The position numbers and the translations under genes were made by a program. A stretch of 64,000 bases of DNA, from contig JACJZV010000001.1 in assembly GCA_020635395.1 (NCBI GenBank), forward strand, positions 558,001-622,000. The letters run 5' to 3'. Below are positions 1 through 8,722 of the stretch, in pieces (within the stretch, counting starts at the first letter, position 1; every line of letters begins with the position of its first letter). This stretch comes from Flavobacteriales bacterium. GTDB taxonomy: Bacteria > Bacteroidota > Bacteroidia > NS11-12g > UBA9320. The notes under the pieces are model-generated. The model was not told where the DNA came from. It ran no database searches and saw only the letters and a program-made list of their open reading frames with translations.

Positions 1-54
1 GCAGAGATTGAAAGGTGGTTCACAAATGTTATTAATTCTTTCACGATTAAATGA
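1..54 (+). CDS. C-terminal end of an unidentified upstream gene (partial)
   Basis: An open frame runs in from the left edge and reads AEIERWFTNVINSFTIK before a TGA stop. The stop overlaps the ATG of the DpnI-like gene in an ATGA arrangement, so the two are probably co-transcribed and translationally coupled. The 17 visible residues are too few to identify the family. By context it may belong to the same restriction or defence locus, but that is inference. Confidence 0.5.
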   Translation, partial: AEIERWFTNVINSFTIK

Positions 55-830
55 ACTTGAATTTCGATACCAAACTTGCCGAAAGGTTCAGAAGTAGTTC
101 GCAAATTGCAAGAGTTTTATCAGAGAATTGGGTAAAAGATAATTCATATTGCCCATGCTGCGGTGAATTACCGTTAATTGAATTCGAGAATAATAGGCCT
201 GTGGCCGATTTTTACTGTAAAAAATGCTCAGAAGAGTTTGAGTTGAAAAGCAAAGGTGGTAAACTGACAAAAGCAATTACAGACGGGGCTTATTCTAAAA
301 TGATTGAAAGAATCAGTTCTGAAAACAATCCTAATTTTTTCTTTTTGACTTATTCGAAAAATTGGTCTGTAAATGACTTTCTGATTATTCCAAAACAGTT
401 TTTTACACCTGAAATCATCATCAGAAGAAAGCCATTGGCCGAAACAGCAAGAAGAGCAGGCTGGGTAGGCTGCAATATTGATATGTCAAAAATTGCAGAT
501 GCGGGTAAAGTATTTTTGGTTAAAAATGCTCGGGCAATTAATCAAGAAATTGTTAAAGAAAATTTTAATAGAACACTGTTTTTACGGGCAAAAAGTACAG
601 ATGCAAAGGGTTGGATTTTGGATATTATGAAGTGTATTGATGAAACAAAAACTGATGTTTTCAACCTTGATGAAATTTATAAGTTTGAGCAAAAACTTAA
701 ATTAAAATACCCTAACAATAATTTCATTAAAGATAAAATCAGGCAACAGCTTCAAATACTTCGTGATATAGGGGTTATTGAATTTGTTGGTCGTGGTAAA
801 TATAAAAAGATCAAGTATGGAAACATTTAA
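51..830 (+). CDS. dpnI: DpnI-family methyl-directed restriction endonuclease
   Basis: Predicted 259-residue type IIM endonuclease that cuts GATC when the adenine is N6-methylated, so it attacks foreign DNA from Dam-positive hosts. The protein can be matched from memory to Streptococcus DpnI along its whole length. The PD-(D/E)XK catalytic residues fall at D53, E64 and K66, the numbering of DpnI itself. A zinc site is formed by C34, C37, C56 and C59. The region after about residue 180, ending in QQLQILRDIGVIEFVGRGKY, corresponds to the winged-helix domain that gives DpnI its second methyl-reading site. The start overlaps the stop of the upstream frame (ATGA), and the gene is followed by dpnD with a 14-bp overlap. 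For this to be safe the host must lack adenine methylation at GATC. Family assignment is very secure; activity is inferred. Confidence 0.96.
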   Translation: MNLNFDTKLAERFRSSSQIARVLSENWVKDNSYCPCCGELPLIEFENNRPVADFYCKKCSEEFELKSKGGKLTKAITDGAYSKMIERISSENNPNFFFLTYSKNWSVNDFLIIPKQFFTPEIIIRRKPLAETARRAGWVGCNIDMSKIADAGKVFLVKNARAINQEIVKENFNRTLFLRAKSTDAKGWILDIMKCIDETKTDVFNLDEIYKFEQKLKLKYPNNNFIKDKIRQQLQILRDIGVIEFVGRGKYKKIKYGNI

Positions 831-990
831 AATTGAAATTCAAGAATTCTTGTCAAGAATAGTTGAAGTGAAAGCTAAAACAAAAAACGAAGCAATTTCC
901 TTAGTGCATGAAATGTACAGGAATGAGGAAATCGTTTTAGATGCTGGAGATTATATCGCAACAGAAATTGGAGAACATGTTTCTGAATGA
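817..990 (+). CDS. dpnD: DpnD/PcfM-family small protein
   Basis: A 57-residue protein starting METFKIEIQEFLSRIVEVKA, with the later stretch EEIVLDAGDYIATEI. This pattern is characteristic of the DpnD/PcfM family, found next to dpnC in the pneumococcal DpnI locus; its biochemical role is not established. An in-frame ATG at 778 would give 70 residues, but homology begins at the ATG at 817, which overlaps the end of dpnI by 14 bp, so coupling to dpnI is likely. Conservation of this neighbour pair between Firmicutes and Bacteroidota suggests the two genes move together as a unit. Confidence 0.85.
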   Translation: METFKIEIQEFLSRIVEVKAKTKNEAISLVHEMYRNEEIVLDAGDYIATEIGEHVSE

Positions 991-1031
991 CCTGAAAGGA
1001 ATTAAGCATAAATTACCCAATCTTAAAACCA

Positions 1032-2426
1032 TCAACCCCAATAAAACCTAACCCCTTGCAACACAAAAATAACTGCCGCTAAGAGTGATAAGCCCACCAA
1101 AACCTGTCCCACAATCTTGGTTTTTAGTAGGTGAAAACAGTTTATAAGCATGGCTATTCGCACAATGGAACTGCATGCAGTGAAAACCAGCAAACCGCCC
1201 AATATGTTGTGAAAATAGTGGAGCGAAACATACAAGCCTACACAGCCCAATAGAGTAAACAACGAGGTGTAAACAAACTGTAGGTGTATTCTATTTTGCA
1301 CCTCAAATGCCGATGCAAAGGGGCTGCTTATATACATGGCAAAGCTAAAAAGAGCCAATATCTGCACCATAGGGCCGGCATCCTGCCATGTTTCACCGAG
1401 CAGAAAGGGCGTTAAAACATCGCCCCAAACCACCAACACTGCCACAGGAATGATGGCCAAAAAAAACTGAAACCGCAAAATGTTGGTGGCCAATTTTTGG
1501 GTTTCTGCCACGTTGTTTTTTAGTCGAGCCAACTGCTCATATAGCACCTGGCTTATGGCAAAACTCACCGCTGTGAGCGGTAGGTAGGTCAGTTTGAGTG
1601 CATTGCCATACAGTCCGTTGGTTTCGCGGTCGAAAAACATTAGAATAATAAAAACTGGAAGTTGAGTGCCCAAAACATTAATTAATGCAGAGGGTGTGAG
1701 CCAAATGGCAAAACTTTTGTATTGTTTGGCCAACTGCCGAAATGGGGCAACATGAGGCTTGAGGAACAGTGCGAAGTTTTTGGGTAGATAGGCCACAAAA
1801 CTGATGATTTGACCCAGTATATGGCCAAGTATTAAACCGTTGTTTTTGTTGGCAAACAAAAAACCGTGAAAAAGTTGGTAGGCCGATTTGGATGAAAAAT
1901 TGAGTAAACGGTTCGAGCTTATTTTGGTGTAACGTTTTTCTCGATTCCACCAGATATTAAAAATATCAAAACCTGCCGTAAAATAGATGGCAGGAGGTGT
2001 AAGGTAAAACCAAAAAGGAACGGATGAAAAGCCCATGAAAGAGGCAAATGCACCACCAAAAAGGAAAAGAAACAGGTAGAATAAGCACACAAAAAGGAGG
2101 TTGATGAAAAGTGAAAGGCTTATCAAATTTTGAGCCTTTTCATCATTGGATTCTACCATGGTGGCGTGTTCAAATTTGAGTGTGCAAAACGCAACACAAA
2201 CAGAAATGATAGAAGTGAAAACGGTAAGGTCTCCGTGTTGTTCTTTGCTAAAAAGTCGGGCTAAAAGTGGTGTAATCAACAACAGGTTAAGCACTTGCAC
2301 AATGGCAGCACTGCCAAAAAGTTTTCCGGCATTTTTTAAAAAATCTGTTTTTATAAAGTTGAAAACCGACACCGGACGAAGGTCGGGTTTATTTTTGAAA
2401 TTGTATGAAGGGTAATAAATTATCAT
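1032..2426 (-). CDS. Polysaccharide flippase (Wzx/MATE-like) family membrane protein
   Basis: A 464-residue polytopic inner-membrane protein of about 12-14 hydrophobic segments. The N-terminal LFGSAAIVQVLNLLLITPLL followed by FSKEQHGDLTVFTSI is the typical opening of oligosaccharide flippases (MOP superfamily), which move lipid-linked sugar units across the inner membrane for O-antigen or exopolysaccharide assembly. An upstream in-frame start at 2513 would add 29 residues and run under the divergent mscS gene and its promoter. The ATG at 2426 is preferred because it is followed closely by the conserved region. No glycosyltransferases are next to it, so the substrate cannot be guessed. Family call is good; the exact role is unknown. 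Confidence 0.8.
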   Translation of the reverse strand: MIIYYPSYNFKNKPDLRPVSVFNFIKTDFLKNAGKLFGSAAIVQVLNLLLITPLLARLFSKEQHGDLTVFTSIISVCVAFCTLKFEHATMVESNDEKAQNLISLSLFINLLFVCLFYLFLFLFGGAFASFMGFSSVPFWFYLTPPAIYFTAGFDIFNIWWNREKRYTKISSNRLLNFSSKSAYQLFHGFLFANKNNGLILGHILGQIISFVAYLPKNFALFLKPHVAPFRQLAKQYKSFAIWLTPSALINVLGTQLPVFIILMFFDRETNGLYGNALKLTYLPLTAVSFAISQVLYEQLARLKNNVAETQKLATNILRFQFFLAIIPVAVLVVWGDVLTPFLLGETWQDAGPMVQILALFSFAMYISSPFASAFEVQNRIHLQFVYTSLFTLLGCVGLYVSLHYFHNILGGLLVFTACSSIVRIAMLINCFHLLKTKIVGQVLVGLSLLAAVIFVLQGVRFYWG

Positions 2427-2490
2427 GTTTTTGGCAGCACTGCGAGGCAAGTTAGGCAAAGAAAAAGGGGGTTGAATGACGAAATCACAA

Positions 2491-2498
2491 TACATTTG
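2491..2498 (+). promoter_or_regulatory. Candidate Bacteroidota promoter (-7 box) for the MscS gene
   Basis: TACATTTG matches the Bacteroidota -7 consensus TAnnTTTG exactly and ends 15 bp before the ATG at 2514. It lies downstream of the alternative ATG at 2472, so it also argues that the shorter start is the real one. No good TTTG -33 box is visible at the usual distance. Confidence 0.5.
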
Positions 2499-2513
2499 CA
2501 CTCGAATTTGCAA

Positions 2514-3755
2514 ATGAAAAACGGCGATTTAGGACACACCATTTACCATTTTTTTATCCGTCAGGGATTTTCTGAAAATGCGGCACAAAATCTTAATTTG
2601 TGGGTGTTGCTCATAATTACGGTTGTTTTTATCATCCTTTCTGATTATGTTTTTAGAAAGTTGTTTGTGGCCGTTTTTCATCGGTTTGCGGCAAAAACCA
2701 AAACCGAGTTGGATGATTTTATGGTGGCCAACAAGGTACCACATCAGTTGGCTCACATACTGCCTTTGGTTATTGCCTTTAAAGTAGCCCCTTTGGTGTT
2801 TTCCGATTTTGAACCCTACCGAGCCTTTGCCGACAAGGCTTTGCACATTTCGGTGGTGGTGGTTATTCTGCTTTTGGTTAGAAGTTTTTTTAGAACGTTT
2901 CGAGATTATTTCAAAACGCTCGACAATTTAAAAGATAAACCCATTGATAGCTACATACAAGTAATAATGATGGTGGCATGGATTATGGGTATTCTTACCA
3001 TTTTTGCCATTGTCACGGGCATTTCGTTTTTTAAATTTATTACCACGTTAGGGGCGGCATCCGCAATCATCGTACTCATTTTTAAAGACACCATTTTGGG
3101 TTTTGTGGCCAGCATACAGGTGTCTATCAACGATATGGTGCATATTGGCGATTGGGTAACTTTTGAAAAATTTGGGGCAGACGGCGATGTGATAGAAATA
3201 AATCTTGCAACAGTAAAGGTGCAGAACTTTGATAAAACCATAACCACCATACCCACATATTCCCTCATTGCCGACTCTTTTAGAAACTGGCGGGGCATGA
3301 TGGAGGCCGATGGAAGAAGGATAAAACGGGCAATAAAACTTCGGCAAAACAGCGTTCACTTTTTAACGCCTAAGGAGGTAAATAAACTAAAGAGAATAGA
3401 CTTAATAGCTGAGTATCTAACTCATCGTCAAGACGAAATAAATCATTTTAATGAGAAAAACGAAATTGATAAATCGGAAATAATAAATGGTAGAAACCTG
3501 ACCAATTTGGGGGTTTTTAGGAAATATGTAGAAAATTACATTCGGCATCATTCGGCTATAAATAAGGAAATGACCATAATGGTTAGGCATTTAGAACCCA
3601 CATTAGAGGGAATTCCGGTTGAGATTTATGCGTTTAGCAAAGACAAGCGTTGGGAAAATTATGAACACATTATGGCCGATATTTTCGACCACATCATTGC
3701 GGCAGTACCCATTTTTGGCTTAGAATTGTTTGAGTTGAACAGCCGAACGAATTAA
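2514..3755 (+). CDS. MscS-family mechanosensitive ion channel
   Basis: A 413-residue inner-membrane channel of the small-conductance mechanosensitive family, which vents solutes on hypo-osmotic shock. There are about five hydrophobic helices. The last is the pore-lining helix FITTLGAASAIIVLIFKDTI, rich in Gly/Ala as in MscS TM3. It is followed by the beta domain with VHIGDWVTF and a C-terminal cytoplasmic region. The length and the long C-terminal insert resemble the YbdG-type subgroup more than E. coli MscS (286 residues). The start at 2514 is chosen over 2472 because a promoter-like box lies between them. It is divergent from the flippase gene and convergent with gldB. Confidence 0.88.
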   Translation: MKNGDLGHTIYHFFIRQGFSENAAQNLNLWVLLIITVVFIILSDYVFRKLFVAVFHRFAAKTKTELDDFMVANKVPHQLAHILPLVIAFKVAPLVFSDFEPYRAFADKALHISVVVVILLLVRSFFRTFRDYFKTLDNLKDKPIDSYIQVIMMVAWIMGILTIFAIVTGISFFKFITTLGAASAIIVLIFKDTILGFVASIQVSINDMVHIGDWVTFEKFGADGDVIEINLATVKVQNFDKTITTIPTYSLIADSFRNWRGMMEADGRRIKRAIKLRQNSVHFLTPKEVNKLKRIDLIAEYLTHRQDEINHFNEKNEIDKSEIINGRNLTNLGVFRKYVENYIRHHSAINKEMTIMVRHLEPTLEGIPVEIYAFSKDKRWENYEHIMADIFDHIIAAVPIFGLELFELNSRTN

Positions 3756-3776
3756 CCCATTGCGAAATTCTAAAAA

Positions 3777-4823
3777 TTACGGTTTATAGCCCGACAATCT
3801 CAAAATCTTGTCGCTGTCGGTTTCATTCATCAAATCCAACAAGGTAATTTTTGGGTTTTTATCCATGTATTTCCGCACAATTTGCCACCCCGACCATGTA
3901 GCAATTCTGGCAGGTGATTCTTGCGGAACATTTGGCCCCGTGCTAAAAGGAGCATCGGTAATAATGCCTCTAAAACGGGCAAGTTCGGTGCTGTACAGCA
4001 AATTTTCGTTTATCAAAAAACTCCAAATTTGAAATTCGTTTTCAAAACACCATTCAATTTTCCCTTTTTCGTAACCAATTTTTAGCGAATCGGGCATTTC
4101 GGGCATTAGTCGGTCCATGGCATAAAGCAATTTACCCTCATAAATCATTTCGTCTAACAACCGTGATTGGCTGTTTTTTGATTTTTGAAACTGGGCATCA
4201 ATCCATGCAAAAACGGCATTTCGGGTTATGTAATCTTTTCTGAATGTCCGTATTTTATATTCGGGAAGTTCTAAACTTGGGCTTTTATAGGGTGCAAAAT
4301 CATCGCCTAAATAGTAATCCAAACTCACATATATAGCCGAGTCTAACAGAATATTTTGAGAGTACAATTGGGTGATTGCAGTGTTGAAAGTGGGTATTAC
4401 AAGACTTGGAAAGTAATGATGATAGTAGCTAAAGGCCGAGTTGAGTTCTTTTTGTAAAAAATCCAGATTCTCAAAAGTTGAATCTACTGCATTGAACAAA
4501 TGTTCAATGTCTTTAAAATGTAAAAATCGAATGTAAGCATCTGCCTGCTCTGGCACCGAATATCGGATGCCGCCAGTAACATGTCGCATAATTTCATTTT
4601 TGTAAAGGCTAATAAAATTGGAATCTAATTGGTCAAGTGCCACGTAGTCTTGCTCGGTTTCAACCGAAAAAAGTTTTTTTTCGAGCCGATTGAGTTTTAC
4701 CTCAACTTTTTCTTCCTTTAAGTCTAAAATGTGTTTGTTCTTTTTTTTACAACCAGAAAAAAGTAGGGTTGAAAGCAAGAATAAACTTAAAATGAATCCA
4801 ATATTTTTTGATTTTTTTATCAT
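3777..4823 (-). CDS. gldB: Gliding motility lipoprotein GldB
   Basis: A 348-residue lipoprotein related to GldB, which is needed for gliding motility and associated with the type IX secretion machinery in Flavobacterium. The N-terminus is a lipoprotein signal with lipobox LLFSGC and lipidated C25. The body carries GldB-type sequence such as IRHVTGG-like, LDYYLGDDF and YEGKLLYAMD segments. A start at 4997 would add 58 residues upstream of the signal peptide and antisense to the neighbouring gene, so the ATG at 4823 is used. It is divergent from a PorT-like gene, with 28 bp between them. Clustering of gldB with nadE and envelope genes is common in the phylum. Family call is good; its essentiality here is inferred. 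Confidence 0.85.
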   Translation of the reverse strand: MIKKSKNIGFILSLFLLSTLLFSGCKKKNKHILDLKEEKVEVKLNRLEKKLFSVETEQDYVALDQLDSNFISLYKNEIMRHVTGGIRYSVPEQADAYIRFLHFKDIEHLFNAVDSTFENLDFLQKELNSAFSYYHHYFPSLVIPTFNTAITQLYSQNILLDSAIYVSLDYYLGDDFAPYKSPSLELPEYKIRTFRKDYITRNAVFAWIDAQFQKSKNSQSRLLDEMIYEGKLLYAMDRLMPEMPDSLKIGYEKGKIEWCFENEFQIWSFLINENLLYSTELARFRGIITDAPFSTGPNVPQESPARIATWSGWQIVRKYMDKNPKITLLDLMNETDSDKILRLSGYKP

Positions 4824-4844
4824 TTTTGTCGCACAATTCAATTG

Positions 4845-4852
4845 CAAAGTTA
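4845..4852 (-). promoter_or_regulatory. Candidate promoter (-7 box) for gldB
   Basis: On the minus strand this reads TAACTTTG, an exact TAnnTTTG match. It ends 21 bp before the gldB ATG and touches the ATG of the divergent PorT-like gene, so transcription of the two genes could interfere. Confidence 0.45.
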
Positions 4853-5583
4853 TGAAGATGAAAAGAATAACATCCATCGGTTTTATAGTTATGTTGCTTT
4901 CTGTTTTTACCCTATCAAACGCACAAGAGCAACGTTTTCGTTTAGGAATGAAATTTTCGGGAAATCTTTCTTGGATTTCACCTGTTACCTCCAACATAAA
5001 AAGAGTGGGAACCTCCGTAGGATACAGCTATGGGTTGATGGGTGATTATAATTTCCAAAAGTATTATGCGTTGAGCAGCGAATTGCTTTTTACCAATATT
5101 GCCGGAACCATTCAGCACACAGATTTGTTGAATTATACCGACTCTGTAAAGGGGAAGTCTAGTTTCAGAGATGTAAAATACGAATACAAAACGCAGTATG
5201 TTCAGTTGCCTGTTTCCATAAAATTTAAAACCAAAGAGTTTGGATATTGGTCGTATTGGGTTCAATTCGGTATGGCTCCATCATTTCTTACTGTGGCAAA
5301 AGCCAATATTATTGGCCAATCATTGCCGTTTGACGAAACAGAAGGCATAAGAGTTAACAAAAAACAAAACGATAAATACCAGTTTGACGATTTTAATGAC
5401 AAAGTGTTTTTATTGAGATTGCCCATGATAATTGGAGGTGGTTTTGAATATAGCCTTGCCGGAAATACATCGCTATATGCCGGTATCAGACTCGACCAAA
5501 ACTTCGCGGATATGTTTGCAGCCGACAAATCAGTAATTGGCAAAAACAATTTCGTGAGCCTCAATCTTGGGGTTTTCTTCTAA
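4852..5583 (+). CDS. PorT-like outer-membrane beta-barrel protein
   Basis: A 243-residue protein with a Sec signal peptide (MKMKRITSIGFIVMLLSVF, cleaved near residue 24 after SNA). The rest is built of alternating amphipathic strands ending in NFVSLNLGVFF, an aromatic C-terminus typical of outer-membrane barrels. Size and pattern fit the OMP_b-brl_2/PorT family, which includes the T9SS component PorT/SprT (about 244 residues in Porphyromonas). Position beside gldB supports a secretion role, but the family is large and many members are not PorT. The start could also be the ATG two codons later. It is followed 9 bp later by nadE. Confidence 0.7.
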   Translation: MKMKRITSIGFIVMLLSVFTLSNAQEQRFRLGMKFSGNLSWISPVTSNIKRVGTSVGYSYGLMGDYNFQKYYALSSELLFTNIAGTIQHTDLLNYTDSVKGKSSFRDVKYEYKTQYVQLPVSIKFKTKEFGYWSYWVQFGMAPSFLTVAKANIIGQSLPFDETEGIRVNKKQNDKYQFDDFNDKVFLLRLPMIIGGGFEYSLAGNTSLYAGIRLDQNFADMFAADKSVIGKNNFVSLNLGVFF

Positions 5584-5592
5584 ATTTGGCCA

Positions 5593-7230
5593 ATGAAAAT
5601 TGTACTTGCTCAACTAAACTATACCATTGGCGACATATCAGGAAACACGGCTAAAATGCTGGCTCAAATAGAGCAGGCAAAAAAAGACAAGGCTGATTTA
5701 GTGGTTTTTTCTGAGCTGAGCATTTGCGGATACATTCCCAAAGATATGCTCAACTACAATAGTTTTATTGATAGATGTTGGCATGCAATCGATGAGTTGA
5801 AGCAAGCCACAGGTGATATTGCCATTTTGGTGGGTGCTCCGGTATTTTCTGGCTTAAAAAAGGGAAAGAGACTTTACAACTCAGCATTATTCATACATCA
5901 AAAAAAAATAGCATATCAAATAAACAAAACGCTATTGCCCACCTACGATATTTTTGATGAGTATCGATATTTTGAACCAAATAGCAGCTTTCAACTGATT
6001 GATTTTAAGGGGGTAAAGATTGCTGTTACTATTTGCGAAGACTTGTGGAATTTGGATGAACCATTTTTGTATGGGCAAAATCCGATGGATGAACTTATTG
6101 GGCAAAAACCGGATTTGATGATTAATCTTTCCGGCTCGCCATATAGCTACAACCATGTGGATGAGCGGAAAGACAGGATGGTTCAAAATGCCAAACATTA
6201 TGGACTTCCGTTGGTCTATGTCAATCAGGTGGGAGCAAACACCGATATTTTGTTCGACGGTGGCTCCATGTTTATAAACCGAACAGGCGAAATAGCCGAA
6301 GAACTCAAGTATTTTGAAGAAGACTATCGCTGCATTGATTGGCACAAAGACCGAATTTATCAAGACAATAGCCAAGATTATCACGATGAGGATATAGAGC
6401 TGATACACGATGCTTTGGTTATGGGTATCAGAGACTATTTTGGCAAAATGGGTTTTAAAAAAGCCTTGCTTGGCTCCAGCGGAGGAATTGATTCGGCAGT
6501 AATAAATGCTCTGGCAGTAAGGGCTTTGGGAGCAGAAAATGTTTTGGCGGTGCTTTTACCTTCCAAATATTCATCGGAAGGCTCGGTAGTAGATGCCGAA
6601 AAATTGGCCAAAAATTTGGGTTGTCCATATACCATTGTTCCCATAAAAAATATGGTTGATGTGGTGGAACAAACCTTACAACCCCAGTTTGAGGGATATA
6701 CAGTGGATGTGACCGAAGAGAATATTCAGGCCAGAAGCCGAGGATTGCTGCTTATGGCCATGAGCAACAAATTTGGAAGTATTTTGCTGAACACAAGCAA
6801 TAAAAGCGAGACCGCCGTAGGTTATGCCACCTTATATGGCGATATGTGTGGAGGTCTATCGGCCATCGGCGATTTGTATAAAATGCAGGTGTATGAAATG
6901 GCTCGTTACATCAACAAAAACAGTGAAATTATTCCGGAAGAAATAATAAACAAAGCTCCAAGTGCCGAGCTACGCTTCGACCAAAAAGACAGCGATTCGT
7001 TGCCACCTTATGAACTGTTGGATAAAATTTTATTCCAATACATTGAAAGACAAAAGGGCTGGCAAGAAATTGTGCAGATGGGTTTTGAAGAAGCCACCGT
7101 GCGAAAAGTAGTTAAACTGGTTGACCGCAATGAATACAAACGGTTTCAAGCTGCACCTATTTTAAGAATTTCCAACCTTTCATTTGGTGTAGGCCGACAA
7201 ATGCCGCTGGTGGCAAGGTTTAATAATTAA
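5593..7230 (+). CDS. nadE: Glutamine-dependent NAD+ synthetase
   Basis: A 545-residue two-domain enzyme that makes NAD+ from deamido-NAD+, ATP and glutamine in the cytoplasm. The N-terminal nitrilase-type glutaminase domain (about residues 1-260) shows the Glu-Lys-Cys triad context: VVFSELSICGY, NKTLLPTYDIFDEYRYF and VTICEDLW. The C-terminal synthetase domain carries the ATP-binding P-loop SSGGIDSAV near residue 295, followed by NTSNKSETAVGYATLYGD. Length and domain order are those of the bacterial two-domain enzymes. It sits 9 bp after the PorT-like gene and 5 bp before the next membrane-protein gene, so the three probably form an operon. Confidence 0.97.
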   Translation: MKIVLAQLNYTIGDISGNTAKMLAQIEQAKKDKADLVVFSELSICGYIPKDMLNYNSFIDRCWHAIDELKQATGDIAILVGAPVFSGLKKGKRLYNSALFIHQKKIAYQINKTLLPTYDIFDEYRYFEPNSSFQLIDFKGVKIAVTICEDLWNLDEPFLYGQNPMDELIGQKPDLMINLSGSPYSYNHVDERKDRMVQNAKHYGLPLVYVNQVGANTDILFDGGSMFINRTGEIAEELKYFEEDYRCIDWHKDRIYQDNSQDYHDEDIELIHDALVMGIRDYFGKMGFKKALLGSSGGIDSAVINALAVRALGAENVLAVLLPSKYSSEGSVVDAEKLAKNLGCPYTIVPIKNMVDVVEQTLQPQFEGYTVDVTEENIQARSRGLLLMAMSNKFGSILLNTSNKSETAVGYATLYGDMCGGLSAIGDLYKMQVYEMARYINKNSEIIPEEIINKAPSAELRFDQKDSDSLPPYELLDKILFQYIERQKGWQEIVQMGFEEATVRKVVKLVDRNEYKRFQAAPILRISNLSFGVGRQMPLVARFNN

Positions 7231-7235
7231 ATTTC

Positions 7236-8600
7236 GTGAAAGCCTTTTTGCATAAAAACCCAGATTTTTTGATTCATCTGGGGTTTTTAATGCTGATGTG
7301 TATGAGCCTTTTTTTTTGGCAGGAAAGGTTGTATGCAGATTCGGCCTACTACACATTTCGGGTTATAAACGAAGGTAAATTTTGGGTCGAACATCATCGG
7401 TATATTTTGGGATTTTCCCAATTTTTTACGCTTATTGCCGTAAAACTTCACTTCCCTTTAAAAACAATTTTGGTACTCACTTCGGTAGGTCATGTCGTTT
7501 TTTTTTATGGTATTTATTTGTGGTGTCGATATGGATTGCAAAACCCCACAGCAGGCATTCTTTTACTAATGATTCAAGTTTTAGGCATAGCTCAAGGCTT
7601 TTTCGTACCCATGTTTGAGCTTTATTATGCTGCTGCACTTATTGTCCTTTTTTTTAGTATTCTCCGCAAAAAAGAAACGCCCGGATATATCGTTTTGTCG
7701 AGTGTTTTGTTGGTAATCATAGCCACAGCCCACTTTAATGCCATGTTGTTATTTGTCTTCTTTTTAGCACTGCATTTCATAGAAAATAACTATCAGTTTA
7801 GGTGGTATTATGTGGTATTTGGCAGTGTATTGGTTGGCACTTTTTTGGTAAAAAGTCAATTTCAAAGCCATTACGAAATGGCCAAAACGCAATCTTTTTT
7901 AAATAATCTTTCCATTAGGCATTTTAGCGGTAAGGCTCTCACCTCGTGGGGTGTTTTTCTAATGAAAAATTATTCTTTCCCATTGGCCATTTTCGCATGG
8001 ATTGTGTATGTAATGTTGCAAAAAAAGAAAATCGTTTTGGCATGGGTTTATATGATTGGCGTGCTTTCTTTTCTTGCAATGGCTCACATTTCTCATCCCG
8101 AATTAATTCATACCAGATATCAGGAGCAGGTTTATTTCGCTTTTTGCTTTGCTGTTGGGTGGGCAGCAGTTTTGATATGGCCGCACATAAAATCAACGAC
8201 AAAAAATACTTTTATTTTTGCAATATTCTCCGTCGGAATCGTCAGTATTTTGTGGGCTTCCAAAACATTTGTTGGCCGTACAAAAGAGATGAATTCTTTG
8301 GTAGAGAGGTCTTTGGAAAATCCGGCACAATCAAAATGGGTGGTAAATCAAAACCAATTGATGTATGAAACCAATTGGTCATACCCCATAGAAACCATGC
8401 TCTATTCTTCTGCCATTAAAAAGAAAACAATCACAATTTGCACGCTTGAAGATGTTGAATATAATGAGAATGGGAAGAAATTGGTTGATGATAACTATTT
8501 GTTTCGAAAATGGGAGCTGTATGACCAAAAGAGCTTAAATCGGGAGTATTTTGAACTTTCGCAGCAACCGTACAAGCCGATTTCTTTGCCCAATAAATAG
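7236..8600 (+). CDS. Polytopic membrane protein of unknown function
   Basis: A 454-residue protein with about nine to ten hydrophobic segments up to residue 330, then a hydrophilic tail of about 120 residues. The architecture (short N-terminus, DSAYYTFRVI in the first loop, evenly spaced helices, soluble tail) recalls membrane glycosyltransferase-like proteins, but I see no decisive motif. The start is a GTG at 7236, 5 bp after the nadE stop. The next in-frame ATG lies inside the first transmembrane helix, so the GTG is favoured. It is likely co-transcribed with nadE. Function unknown. Confidence 0.7.
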   Translation: MKAFLHKNPDFLIHLGFLMLMCMSLFFWQERLYADSAYYTFRVINEGKFWVEHHRYILGFSQFFTLIAVKLHFPLKTILVLTSVGHVVFFYGIYLWCRYGLQNPTAGILLLMIQVLGIAQGFFVPMFELYYAAALIVLFFSILRKKETPGYIVLSSVLLVIIATAHFNAMLLFVFFLALHFIENNYQFRWYYVVFGSVLVGTFLVKSQFQSHYEMAKTQSFLNNLSIRHFSGKALTSWGVFLMKNYSFPLAIFAWIVYVMLQKKKIVLAWVYMIGVLSFLAMAHISHPELIHTRYQEQVYFAFCFAVGWAAVLIWPHIKSTTKNTFIFAIFSVGIVSILWASKTFVGRTKEMNSLVERSLENPAQSKWVVNQNQLMYETNWSYPIETMLYSSAIKKKTITICTLEDVEYNENGKKLVDDNYLFRKWELYDQKSLNREYFELSQQPYKPISLPNK

Positions 8601-8722
8601 TATATTGTAAAAACTAAACCGAACTAAAAAATAATCAAATATTTAGTATAAGTGTTTTAATATCAATGCTTTGTGTATGTGGTTTGATTTTTGCGGCAAA
8701 CAATGCACTTAGCAGAAACATT

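Noticed and set aside
2472..2513. Earlier ATG for the MscS gene
   Set aside because: A promoter-like TACATTTG lies downstream of it, and the extra 14 residues show no family similarity.
5932..6408. 158-codon open frame antisense to nadE
   Set aside because: Contained within the glutaminase domain of nadE on the opposite strand; no independent support.
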